Assembly: GCF_029714425.1 (NCBI RefSeq)
Contig: NZ_CP121668.1
Location: 7,337,501-7,401,500 of the forward strand
DNA length: 64,000 nucleotides
Direction: 5' to 3'
Source of the DNA: Bradyrhizobium sp. CB2312
GTDB lineage: Bacteria > Pseudomonadota > Alphaproteobacteria > Rhizobiales > Xanthobacteraceae
In this document: positions 33,675 to 41,971 of the stretch, piece after piece
How positions within the stretch are numbered: position 1 is the stretch's first letter
Layout of the letters: every line of letters starts with the position of its first letter
The notes under the pieces: model-generated
The model's database searches: none
The model's input: the letters and a program-made list of their open reading frames with translations, nothing else
What the model was told of the DNA's origin: nothing
Position numbers and translations under genes: made by a program

Positions 33675-36600
33675 ATGCTCCAGCGCCTCGTCGCATTTGC
33701 ACTTTCGCAGCGACTGTTCGTCGTCCTGAGCGCGCTGCTGTTGATTGGTGCCGGCGCCGTGTTTCTGCCAAGCCTGCCGATCGACGCCTTTCCGGACGTA
33801 TCACCGGTTCAGGTGAAGATCATCATGAAGGCGCCGGGCCTCACCCCCGAGGAGGTCGAACAGCGCATCACGGTTCCCATCGAGCTTGAGCTTCTCGGAC
33901 TCCCCAACAAGAAGATTCTGCGCTCGACCACCAAATATGCGCTGGCCGACATTACCGTCGATTTCGAGGACGGCACCGACATTTACTGGGCGCGTAACCA
34001 GGTCTCGGAACGCCTGTCAAACATTTCACGCGATTTTCCGGACGGCGTGAGCGGTGGGCTTGCGCCGATCACGAGTCCGTTGGGCGAGATGTTCATGTTC
34101 ACCATCGACAGCCCCGAGCTCTCACTCGCGGAGCGGAGGACCCTGCTCGACTGGGTGATCCGCCCGGCCTTGCGCACCGTTCCCGGCGTTGCTGATGTCA
34201 ACGCGCTCGGCGGCTATGTGCGTGCCTTCGAGATCGTTCCGCGGAACGACGCACTTGCCGCCCGCGGCATCTCCTACGACCTGTTCCGCCGGGCCATCGA
34301 GGCCAACAGCCGCAATGACGGCGCGGGCCGCGTGAACCAGGGCGAAGACAGCGCGCTGGTTCGCATCGAAGGCAGCATTCGCGGCGTCGAAGATATCCGT
34401 TCCATCGTCGTCGATACCCGCGACGGCATTCCGATCCGGGTCAATGACGTGGCACGCGTCAAGGTCGGCGCGCTGACCCGCTACGGGGCGGTCACGACCG
34501 ACGGCCGCGGCGAGACCGTCGAAGGGCTGGTGCTCGGCCTGCGTGGCGCCAATGCCGGCCAACTCGTCCGCGACGTCCGGGCGCGGATTGCGGAACTGCA
34601 GCCGTCGCTGCCAAAGAGCGTCTCGATCAACGTGTTCTACGACCGCAGCCATCTGGTCAACCGTGCCGTCGGCACCGTGGTGCGGGCGCTCGGCGAAGCC
34701 ACTGTACTTGTGATCGTGCTTCTGCTGCTGTTCCTAGGTAACTGGCGTGCCTCGCTCGTGATCGCACTCAGCCTGCCGCTCGCCATCGTGATCGCGCTGC
34801 TCGTCATGCGTGCGGTCGGGATGTCGGCCAATCTGATGAGTCTCGGCGGCCTTGCGATCGCGATCGGAATGCTGATCGATGCACTTGTGGTCGTAGTCGA
34901 GAACATCGTCGGCAATCTCAGCAAGCACGATCCCGGCAGAGCCACGCCGCTGATCCACATCGTATTCCGCTCGGTTTGCGAAGTCCTGCAACCCGTCGCT
35001 TCCGGCGTCCTGATCATTATCATCGTGTTCGTGCCGCTCTTGACGCTGCAGGGACTGGAGGGAAAGCTCTTCATTCCCGTAGCGCTCGCAATCATTTTTG
35101 CCCTGGCCGGCTCGCTTCTGCTTGCACTCACCGTCGTGCCAGTCGCGACCTCCTTCGTGCTCAAGTCCGCCTCGCATGGCGATCCCCTCCTGATCCGGGC
35201 CGCGCAGCGCGCCTACGCGCCTGCCCTGGGTTGGGCGTTGAACAACGAGCGCAAGGTCGTCGCGGCAGCGCTGATCGGCCTGATCGCCGCAGGCTTTGCC
35301 TACACAAGACTCGGCAAGACCTTCATGCCGACCATGGATGAGGGCGACGTCATCGTCAGCGTGGAAACACTTCCTTCCGTTAACCTGGATGAATCGCTCG
35401 CCATCAATGCCAGGCTGCAATCCGCGCTGTTGAAGGTGCCGGACATTGGCGGCATCATCGCCCGGACCGGGTCGGACGAGCTCGGCCTCGATCCCATGGG
35501 GCCCAATCAAACCGATACGTTTCTCGTGCTCAAGCCGGCGGCAGAGAGACAGACTACGCACAGGGAGGCCCTGCTGCAGAAGCTTCGCGAGGTTCTGGCC
35601 GGCTTTCCCGGCATCTCGCTCAGCTTCACCCAGCCGATCGACATGCGTGTGCAGGAGATGATCAGCGGCGTACGCGGCGACGTCGCGGTCAAGATCTTCG
35701 GTCCGGACATCGTCAGGCTCAATGAGATCGCGGCGAAACTGTCCTCCACCCTGTCCGGCATCGATGGTGCCGAGGACGTCTACACCACGCTCAACGAAGG
35801 CGCCCAATACTACACTGTAGCCGTGAATCGGATGGAGGCCGGCCGCCTCGGCCTGACGGTCGATTCCATTGCGAACTCGCTGCGCACGCAGATCGAGGGC
35901 CGCACGATCGGGACGGCGCTCGAGGAGGGACGCCGCACGCCCATCCTGGTCCGCGGCAGCGAGACGACTCGGGAGGCGCCGACCCTGCTCGCCAGCCTGC
36001 CATTGACGCTCGCGTCCGGGCAGCACGTCGCGCTGTCGCAGGTCGCTCGTATCCAGCGCGTCGATGGACCCGTGAAGATCGACCGCGAAAACGGCAATCG
36101 CATGAGCGTAGTTCGCGCCAACGTCCGCGGCCGCGACATGGTCGGATTCGTCCAGGCAGCTCAGCAGAAGGTTGCCGCCGAGCTTCCGCTGCCAGACGGC
36201 TATCGGCTGACCTGGGGCGGCCAGTTCGAGAACCAGCAGCGCGCCGCCGCCCGGCTCTCAGTCGTGGTTCCGGTCGCCATCGGCCTGATCTTCGTGCTGC
36301 TGTTCACCACATTCGGCTCGGTCCGCCACGCCCTGCTGGTGCTGGTCAACATCCCCTTCGCCCTGATCGGCGGCGTATTCGCGCTGGTTTCGAGCGGCGA
36401 ATATCTGTCCGTTCCGGCGTCGGTCGGATTCATCGCACTGCTCGGCATAGCCGTGCTGAACGGCGTCGTGCTGGTCTCCTACTTCAACCAGCTGCGCGCT
36501 CATGGGCTGAGCGAGGGGCGCATCGTCGTCGAAGGCGCCATGCGAAGACTGCGGCCCGTTCTAATGACGGCCAGTATCACGGCCCTCGGATTGATCCCGC

Positions 36601-36749
36601 TGTTGTTCGCCTCGGGTCCTGGATCCGAAGTGCAGCGACCGCTGGCCATCGTCGTCATCGGGGGTTTGGTCTCGTCCACACTGCTGACGCTGATCCTGCT
36701 GCCGATCCTGTACCGCCGCTACGGCGGCGCTGCGAAGGGGGCCAAATGA
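33675..36749 (+). CDS. Heavy-metal efflux RND pump (CusA/CzcA family)
   Basis: A 1024-residue inner-membrane proton-driven pump of the HME-RND type. It has 12 transmembrane helices and two large periplasmic loops. The family start is LVVLSALLLIGAGAVFLPSLPIDAFPDVSP, then APGLTPEEVEQRIT. TM4 has the GGLAIAIGMLIDALVVVVENI run with the proton-relay acidic residues. DUF3240 follows with a four-base overlap. Which metal is moved is unresolved; substrate-site Met/Asp residues were not mapped. No outer-membrane factor gene is present nearby. Confidence 0.95.
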   Translation: MLQRLVAFALSQRLFVVLSALLLIGAGAVFLPSLPIDAFPDVSPVQVKIIMKAPGLTPEEVEQRITVPIELELLGLPNKKILRSTTKYALADITVDFEDGTDIYWARNQVSERLSNISRDFPDGVSGGLAPITSPLGEMFMFTIDSPELSLAERRTLLDWVIRPALRTVPGVADVNALGGYVRAFEIVPRNDALAARGISYDLFRRAIEANSRNDGAGRVNQGEDSALVRIEGSIRGVEDIRSIVVDTRDGIPIRVNDVARVKVGALTRYGAVTTDGRGETVEGLVLGLRGANAGQLVRDVRARIAELQPSLPKSVSINVFYDRSHLVNRAVGTVVRALGEATVLVIVLLLLFLGNWRASLVIALSLPLAIVIALLVMRAVGMSANLMSLGGLAIAIGMLIDALVVVVENIVGNLSKHDPGRATPLIHIVFRSVCEVLQPVASGVLIIIIVFVPLLTLQGLEGKLFIPVALAIIFALAGSLLLALTVVPVATSFVLKSASHGDPLLIRAAQRAYAPALGWALNNERKVVAAALIGLIAAGFAYTRLGKTFMPTMDEGDVIVSVETLPSVNLDESLAINARLQSALLKVPDIGGIIARTGSDELGLDPMGPNQTDTFLVLKPAAERQTTHREALLQKLREVLAGFPGISLSFTQPIDMRVQEMISGVRGDVAVKIFGPDIVRLNEIAAKLSSTLSGIDGAEDVYTTLNEGAQYYTVAVNRMEAGRLGLTVDSIANSLRTQIEGRTIGTALEEGRRTPILVRGSETTREAPTLLASLPLTLASGQHVALSQVARIQRVDGPVKIDRENGNRMSVVRANVRGRDMVGFVQAAQQKVAAELPLPDGYRLTWGGQFENQQRAAARLSVVVPVAIGLIFVLLFTTFGSVRHALLVLVNIPFALIGGVFALVSSGEYLSVPASVGFIALLGIAVLNGVVLVSYFNQLRAHGLSEGRIVVEGAMRRLRPVLMTASITALGLIPLLFASGPGSEVQRPLAIVVIGGLVSSTLLTLILLPILYRRYGGAAKGAK

Positions 36750-37057
36750 CGAGCGATTCCGTCTGCCTCACGCTGATCCTTCCGAGCCCGCTTCGCGATG
36801 AGCTGTTCGACTATCTCGGCGAGCAAACCGATCTGGTGAGGGGGTTCACCGCCTCCGATGCTGCCGGACACGGCGCCGGCGTGCGGCTCCAAAGCCCGGC
36901 CGAACGCGTCAAAGGGCACGCCGATCAGGTCATTGTATGGATTATCCTGCCAGGGAGCGATGCCGAGCGCCTGCTGGACCGGGTTCGGGCTTCGTTTACC
37001 GGCACCAATCTCGTCTATTGGATCCTGCCCGTGGCAGAATTCGGCACTATCGACTAA
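36746..37057 (+). CDS. DUF3240 family protein
   Basis: The 103-residue protein overlaps the RND pump stop (ATGA). It matches the DUF3240 family, small cytosolic PII-like ferredoxin-fold proteins found after heavy-metal RND pumps, and probably modulates the pump or binds the ion. The motif GxTxSDAxGHGAGVRLQSPAERVKG is visible, as is the ending of the LVYWILPVAEFG type. It is the last gene of the CusBA operon and converges with the P1B-5 ATPase gene. Confidence 0.88.
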   Translation: MTSDSVCLTLILPSPLRDELFDYLGEQTDLVRGFTASDAAGHGAGVRLQSPAERVKGHADQVIVWIILPGSDAERLLDRVRASFTGTNLVYWILPVAEFGTID

Positions 37058-37108
37058 TCAACAGGGCTTTGTCGCCTGGCGCTTAGACTGCGTAAAGCTC
37101 GCCCCTGA

Positions 37109-39418
37109 TTACTGCGCGGACACCGCTTCGTAAATGTCCTCCTCTTGAGCAGTATGCATGCGCACCAGCGTTTCGATCGCCTCGATAACACGTTGGGCGT
37201 CCCGTATAAGATAACGATCTATCTTTTCTGACGGTAGATCCGCCGCGATCCGCGCGAGCAGCCGCGCAAGGTGTAGGATCTCGCGGTGCGCGCGGCTCAT
37301 AGCCGAGAGGCCGTGGCGTTCTCGCAGCACCTCTGCAATTTTGGGATAGACGCTGCCCTCGTCCTCGCGCTCGTGCGTCACAACGCTGCCCTGGACCAGG
37401 CGATGAGCCTCTTCGATCAAGGTCGCCGCGGTGTCTGGGGTCGCATCGTCAATCGCATCGACGATCTTGCGCAGCCGGTCGAGATCCCTGAATAGCGCCT
37501 GATGCTCGTGATGCAGCGCCAGCCCCTGCTCTGCGGAAATCCGGCGACTGGTAGTCCCATGGGCTGGAGTGAGCGCCCGAAGCGCGTTCAGGATGACGGC
37601 AACATCGATCACCTCCTGCACGATCGCTGCCGGCACGGGATTCAGCCAGCCGACGGTGGCGGCCACCATGGCCGCCATCGACAATCCCATACCAATAATG
37701 ATGCTCTGGAGGGCAATACGCCGTGCTCGCTGCGCAATTATGATCGCTTCGCCCACGCGATCAAGCCGATCGGTCAGGATCACCACATCTGCCGCCTCGG
37801 ACGAGGCGCTCGCGCCGCGCGCGCCGAGCGCGACTCCGATATCGGCCACGGCCAGTGCCGGGGCATCATTGATGCCATCGCCGACCATGATGGTCGGATG
37901 CAGCCGCTGTTCCGTGCGCACGGCCTCGACCTTGTCAGAGGGAACGCGATCGGCCAGCACGGCATCGAGGTCGAGCGCTGCTCCGATAGCCTGAGCCGCT
38001 GCAGCGCGATCGCCCGTGACCATCACCATTCGCGCAATGCCCGCATCGCGAAGTAACCGGATCGCTCGCGGCCTATCAGCCCGGAGCTCGTCGGCCAGCA
38101 GCAGCGCACCGACCGAGCGGCCGTCCACGGCAACAAAGACGATCAGCGCCGAGCGCCAAGATGCGCGCCGGATTGCCCGCAGCTCCCACGGCGACAGCTC
38201 GGCATGTGAGCGAACTAGCTCTCGCGAGCCGGCGGCGACATGGCGGCCGTCGATCAGGCCGGACAAGCCGGTGCCCATGGTCTCCTTGACCTGTTCGGGC
38301 GTTCTCAGTTTGAGGCCGCGATCGACGGCGGCAGCGACGACAGTCTTGGCGAGGACGTGATGCGAGGCCTGCTCAAGCGATGCCCCGAGGGCGAGGATCT
38401 CGTCCGGATTTTCCCCTGGGGCGACTTCAACCGAAAGCAGCCGGGCACCTCCCACCGTCAGCGTACCGGTCTTGTCGAACAGCACGGTGTGCGCGCGAGC
38501 CAGCGCCTCCAGCGCGCCTCCACCCTTGGCCAAGATTCCACGGCGGGCCGCTTGCGCCACGCCTGCGATGAAGGCGACCGGTGCGGCCAGAATCAGGGGA
38601 CAAGGTGTCGCCGCCACCAGCACGGCGAGGCTGCGGGTCAGATCGCCGGAGATCTGCCACGCCAGGAAGGCGATGGCGAGGGTCACCGGGAGAAAGATCA
38701 GCGCATAGCGGTCGGCCAAGCGCACAAAAGGCGCCTTCGCCGTTTGCGCGGCCGTTACCATGCGCACAATACCAGCGTAGGTGCTCTCGCCGGCCGGTGC
38801 GGTAACGATCAACTCGAATGTCTCACCCGCATTCAGCGAACCAGAAAGAACGGCACTGCCCCGCGTCTTCTCGACTGGTATCGGCTCTCCCGTAACGGCG
38901 GACTCGTCGATGGTCGCCCCGGCCGAATGGACGATGCCGTCGACCGGAACGATCTCGCCGGCGCGTACCAGCAGCTCATCGCCGACGGAGACCACCTCGA
39001 CCGACACCTCCTCGACCCGCTCGCCGGTCTTGCGATGTGCCTGGCGCGGCGCACGGTCGACCAGCGACCGCAAGTCGTGCTCCGCTCGTGCGATCGCGAT
39101 ATCCTCCAGCACGTTGCCGCCGGAATACATCAGCGCGACCACGGCGCCGGCAAGCGGCTGGCCGAGAGCCAATGCCGCGCTCATCGACAGGAGAGCGATC
39201 GCGTCCACCCCCAGGCGGCCGCCCAGCAAGTCCCTGACGATCGAGACCGCCAGTCCTCCTATCACGGGTGCCGTGCCGATTGCCCATGCGAGATCGGCCA
39301 GATCAGGCCGGCCCACGGCCCGCGCAACAATGCCCGCGGTCAATCCCACGATTGCGATCGCAACCAGGGTCCACGGCAAAACCCGCTCAAACGAGATGGT
39401 TTGGTTCGGCATTTTCAC
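37109..39418 (-). CDS. P1B-5-type metal ATPase with C-terminal hemerythrin domain (Nia-like)
   Basis: The 769-residue ATPase has six core helices, the TM4 metal motif TPCPL (271-275), phosphorylated Asp315 in DKTGTLT, GDGINDAP at 513-520, and QEVID at 601-605 in TM5. TPCPL with QExxD marks the P1B-5 subgroup; Sinorhizobium Nia exports Ni2+ and Fe2+. Residues about 625-769 are a hemerythrin domain with candidate ligands His637, His682, Glu686, His711, His755 and Glu759. There is no N-terminal metal-binding domain. The hemerythrin may sense oxygen or iron. A FixK-type box lies 36 bases upstream. Confidence 0.92.
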   Translation of the reverse strand: MKMPNQTISFERVLPWTLVAIAIVGLTAGIVARAVGRPDLADLAWAIGTAPVIGGLAVSIVRDLLGGRLGVDAIALLSMSAALALGQPLAGAVVALMYSGGNVLEDIAIARAEHDLRSLVDRAPRQAHRKTGERVEEVSVEVVSVGDELLVRAGEIVPVDGIVHSAGATIDESAVTGEPIPVEKTRGSAVLSGSLNAGETFELIVTAPAGESTYAGIVRMVTAAQTAKAPFVRLADRYALIFLPVTLAIAFLAWQISGDLTRSLAVLVAATPCPLILAAPVAFIAGVAQAARRGILAKGGGALEALARAHTVLFDKTGTLTVGGARLLSVEVAPGENPDEILALGASLEQASHHVLAKTVVAAAVDRGLKLRTPEQVKETMGTGLSGLIDGRHVAAGSRELVRSHAELSPWELRAIRRASWRSALIVFVAVDGRSVGALLLADELRADRPRAIRLLRDAGIARMVMVTGDRAAAAQAIGAALDLDAVLADRVPSDKVEAVRTEQRLHPTIMVGDGINDAPALAVADIGVALGARGASASSEAADVVILTDRLDRVGEAIIIAQRARRIALQSIIIGMGLSMAAMVAATVGWLNPVPAAIVQEVIDVAVILNALRALTPAHGTTSRRISAEQGLALHHEHQALFRDLDRLRKIVDAIDDATPDTAATLIEEAHRLVQGSVVTHEREDEGSVYPKIAEVLRERHGLSAMSRAHREILHLARLLARIAADLPSEKIDRYLIRDAQRVIEAIETLVRMHTAQEEDIYEAVSAQ

Positions 39419-39454
39419 ATGCAGATCACTCTCTTCCGAAGCCAGCCTCCTTGC

Positions 39455-39468
39455 TTGAGCGGAATCAA
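39455..39468. promoter_or_regulatory. FixK/FNR-type box (TTGAGCGGAATCAA)
   Basis: TTGAG-CGGA-ATCAA lies 36 bases before the first possible start of the P1B-5 ATPase. This spacing is short and would give a very short leader, so a start at the internal ATG 39412 is also possible. Confidence 0.6.
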
Positions 39469-39490
39469 CAACATTGGGAATGCTACGACC

Positions 39491-39853
39491 CTAGAGACGG
39501 CCACCCTGCAGAGATCGTTTCGGCTTCGGTGATTCCTGGACCGACTTCATGTAGTTTAGGACTGCCTCGGCATCATCCCTGTTGAAGCGAAAGGTCGGCA
39601 TTGCAGGATGAATGCTGCTATAGCCATCCTGAAGTCGCTGCAGAAAGTCGCTGTCGTAGAGCTTGGTTTCGCTAAAGCTGCGAAAAGGTGGCGCCTGCCT
39701 GTTCGGACTCGCGCCGGTCCTGCCAACTGAGTGACAGCGGGCGCACATTTTTTGCAGCAGCTCCCTGCCATGTCGATGCTCCTCGTCGAACGCGTGGGCG
39801 CCGGTGCTCGACCAGAGAGTGATTGTCGAAAGTATAAGCAAGCATCGCATCAT
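39491..39853 (-). CDS. Small monoheme c-type cytochrome (120 aa)
   Basis: The start at ATG 39853 (MMRCLLILSTITLWSSTGAHA) gives a clean Sec signal; the frame is open further out. The heme motif is Cys37-Ala-Arg-Cys40-His41. The axial Met is in HPAMPTF. The layout is close to the cytochromes at 19.1 and 40.8 kb. A FixK-type box lies 76 bases upstream. It sits behind the ATPase on the same strand but is separated by the ATPase's own box. Confidence 0.9.
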   Translation of the reverse strand: MMRCLLILSTITLWSSTGAHAFDEEHRHGRELLQKMCARCHSVGRTGASPNRQAPPFRSFSETKLYDSDFLQRLQDGYSSIHPAMPTFRFNRDDAEAVLNYMKSVQESPKPKRSLQGGRL

Positions 39854-39929
39854 CGCAGTCGTTCCCGCGAAACAGTTCACCAGCGCGAGGTCGCCTTCCC
39901 ACACGATGTCACCGCCGCTGAAGGCCAGC

Positions 39930-39943
39930 TTGATGCAGCTCAA
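39930..39943. promoter_or_regulatory. FixK/FNR-type box (TTGATGCAGCTCAA)
   Basis: TTGAT-GCAG-CTCAA differs from the ideal in one base of the second arm. It lies upstream of the minus-strand cytochrome start. Confidence 0.6.
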
Positions 39944-40092
39944 AGGATGAGCTCGGTTGACGATAGGACTCGCAATAGCGGCAAGCATGACCACCAAATG
40001 GCACCGCGCCGCCCAAAGCGATTGGCGCAACTGCTCTCAGGGGTATAGACAGGCCAGTTGCGCCCAGGGTTGACGGCCGGCTGCTCCGATAC

Positions 40093-40106
40093 TTGACCTG
40101 CCTCAA
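40093..40106. promoter_or_regulatory. FixK/FNR-type box (TTGACCTGCCTCAA)
   Basis: TTGAC-CTGC-CTCAA lies 49 bases before the ATG of the flavin-oxidase-fold gene, with a good ribosome site between them. Confidence 0.55.
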
Positions 40107-40155
40107 AACGTGCAAGCCACTTCGGGGCTACACTGGTCCAACTCGGAGGCGACCA

Positions 40156-40608
40156 ATGGACGAAGCGTTCAGGCGGAAAATCCTTCGGCTCCTGGATCAG
40201 CACCGGACCACGAGGATCGCGACGTTGCGATCTGACGGCTGGCCCCAGGTGACCACTGTCGGCTACGCCAATGACGGGCTCGTCATCTATTTCCTTTGTG
40301 GAGCGGACAGCCAGAAGGCAGCTAACCTGGCGAGGGACGATCGAGTCTCGCTAACGGTGGACGACGATCCCGCCCAAGTGATGGAGATCGCCGGCCTATC
40401 GATGGCGGCACACGCGAAGCTTGTAACCGATCCCGCCGAATTTGAAAAAGCCTTGCGGCTCCTGATCTCGCGATATCCGAACCAAAAGGGCCTCGATCTT
40501 CCCATGCCGAAAACTTCGGATGTCTGCGTCTTCCGCCTGACACCGACGATCGTCTCCCTGCTCGACTACTCAAAGGGATTTGGACATACCGACCTGATCG
40601 CGTGCTAA
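40156..40608 (+). CDS. Pyridoxamine 5'-phosphate oxidase-fold (split-barrel) protein
   Basis: The 150-residue protein starts at ATG 40156 (MDEAFRRKILRLLDQHRT); GGAGGC is 6 bases upstream. The split-barrel flavin/F420-type fold shows as RIATLRSDGWPQVTTVGYANDG, then CGADSQKAANLARDDRVSLTV. Members bind FMN, F420, heme or biliverdin and reduce small molecules; the cofactor cannot be told here. A FixK-type box upstream links it to the low-oxygen genes. Confidence 0.88.
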   Translation: MDEAFRRKILRLLDQHRTTRIATLRSDGWPQVTTVGYANDGLVIYFLCGADSQKAANLARDDRVSLTVDDDPAQVMEIAGLSMAAHAKLVTDPAEFEKALRLLISRYPNQKGLDLPMPKTSDVCVFRLTPTIVSLLDYSKGFGHTDLIAC

Positions 40609-40761
40609 GGAGCCGCGGCTTCCGCCAAGGCGCGGTTGCGCTCGGCCATTTTGCCTGCGTCCGCCGGAACCGCTGATCGGCAGGCGGTTTTGGCGATGAG
40701 GGTGCCCGCAGGCGCTCGCGCGATTTTGCTGTGAGTGCCCGACCGTGAGTTGAGACAGAAC

Positions 40762-41118
40762 ATGTTCCGCACCATACGCGTCGATATCAGTCTCGCGATC
40801 CTGATCGCACTAGCAGCATTGTTTCTCGTCCGCGTGCACAAGGCGGACGGATCCAAACTTGCTGCAGATAGGGCGTCGGAAGGACGTCGCCTCGCGGAAG
40901 CATGGTGCAAGCCATGCCATGCAATCGAACCGCACATGGCGGGGATATCGGATCAGGCACCGGGCTTTGCGGCAATCGCAAACAGGCATGGAACGACAGC
41001 TCTTTCGCTGAAAGTGTTCCTGAAGACCAGCCACCAGAACATGCCGAACCTGGTCATCGCACCCGATCAGGCCGACGCTCTCGCGAACTATATCCTTAGC
41101 CTAAAGACTCAGGACTAG
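40762..41118 (+). CDS. Small monoheme c-type cytochrome (118 aa)
   Basis: I start it at ATG 40762 (MFRTIRVDISLAILIALAALF), with a helix that may stay as a membrane anchor. The heme motif is Cys49-Lys-Pro-Cys52-His53, and the likely axial Met is in HQNMPNL. No box is clear in the 150 bases before it. Its stop codon, as part of CTAG 41115-41118, is shared with the stop of the IS5-type remnant on the other strand, so the insertion may have altered the last residues. Confidence 0.88.
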   Translation: MFRTIRVDISLAILIALAALFLVRVHKADGSKLAADRASEGRRLAEAWCKPCHAIEPHMAGISDQAPGFAAIANRHGTTALSLKVFLKTSHQNMPNLVIAPDQADALANYILSLKTQD

Positions 41119-41800
41119 GGCGTGGACTCATAACGCGCGGCCAACCATATCCTGATGGACGCGAGTTGAACGAAGGCCAGATAGTTGGCAGCAAGCCTGT
41201 CGTAGCGCGTCGCCACCCACGACATTGTTTGATCCTGTTGAAGAACCGCTCGACCCTGTTGCGGGCGCGGTAGAGATAGGGGCTGAAGCAGATCGGATCG
41301 CTGCGGTTGCTTTTCGGCGGGATATTGGCCGACGCGCCCTTTTTCAGGGCAAGCTCTCTGATCCAGTCTGCGTCATAGCCACGGTCAGCAAGCAGCATTG
41401 CCCCGATTTGAGACGAGACAACATTCTTCCTGCAAGTCGAACATCATGGGCCTCACCGGGACTCAGCGCCAACCGCACCGGCAAACCATTGCTATCGACC
41501 ACCGCATGGATTTTGCTCATCAAGCCGCCGCGGGACCTTCCCATCGATTGGCGTCGGTTCCTTGTGATACAGGATCCATGCTGATGCACGCGGACAATTG
41601 AGGTATCGATCATCTGGACGGCGGCGTCATGCGCAGCGGCAAGCGCCTCTATGATGCGCCCCAGACACCAGCCCGCCGCCAGCGGACGAACCGGTTGTAG
41701 CAAGTGGTGTATGGGCCAAACGCCGCCGGCAGATCACGCCAGGGTGCTCCTGATCGAAGCACCCAGAAGATACCATTGAGGACACGTCGGTCGTTCACTG
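41115..41800 (-). mobile_element. IS5-family transposase remnant, frameshifted
   Basis: Pieces of one IS5-type DDE transposase lie in three frames. The order is NDRRVLNGIFWVLRSGAPWRDLPAAF (to about 41650), then RIIEALAAAHDAAVQMIDTSIVRVHQHG and GGLMSKIHAVVDSNGLPVRLALSPGEAHD (to about 41400), MLLADRGYDADWIRELA (41398 on), and after a further shift VATRYDRLAANYLAFVQLASIRIW to the stop at 41115. The N-terminal part before NDRRVL is missing. At least three frame breaks make it non-functional. GGGCGTGGACTCATAA at 41118 is probably one element end. Confidence 0.82.
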
Positions 41801-41971
41801 CATGTGCGGACGCAAGGATTGTTCCGCCTTCGTCAACGCTTCGGCGCACAAGTCGCTTCTCTCGCAACGAGTAAACGTTACACTCGCGCCATCATTCGTG
41901 ACTCGCCTTCCACGACTACCGCGTGTATTTAGTGCGCGCCGCTCGGGAGGCGGCGGGGGCTGGGGCCGCAC

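Noticed and set aside
34734..36026. Minus-strand open frame (430 codons) inside the RND pump gene
   Set aside because: Same shadow effect; the plus-strand product is a complete, well-recognised pump.
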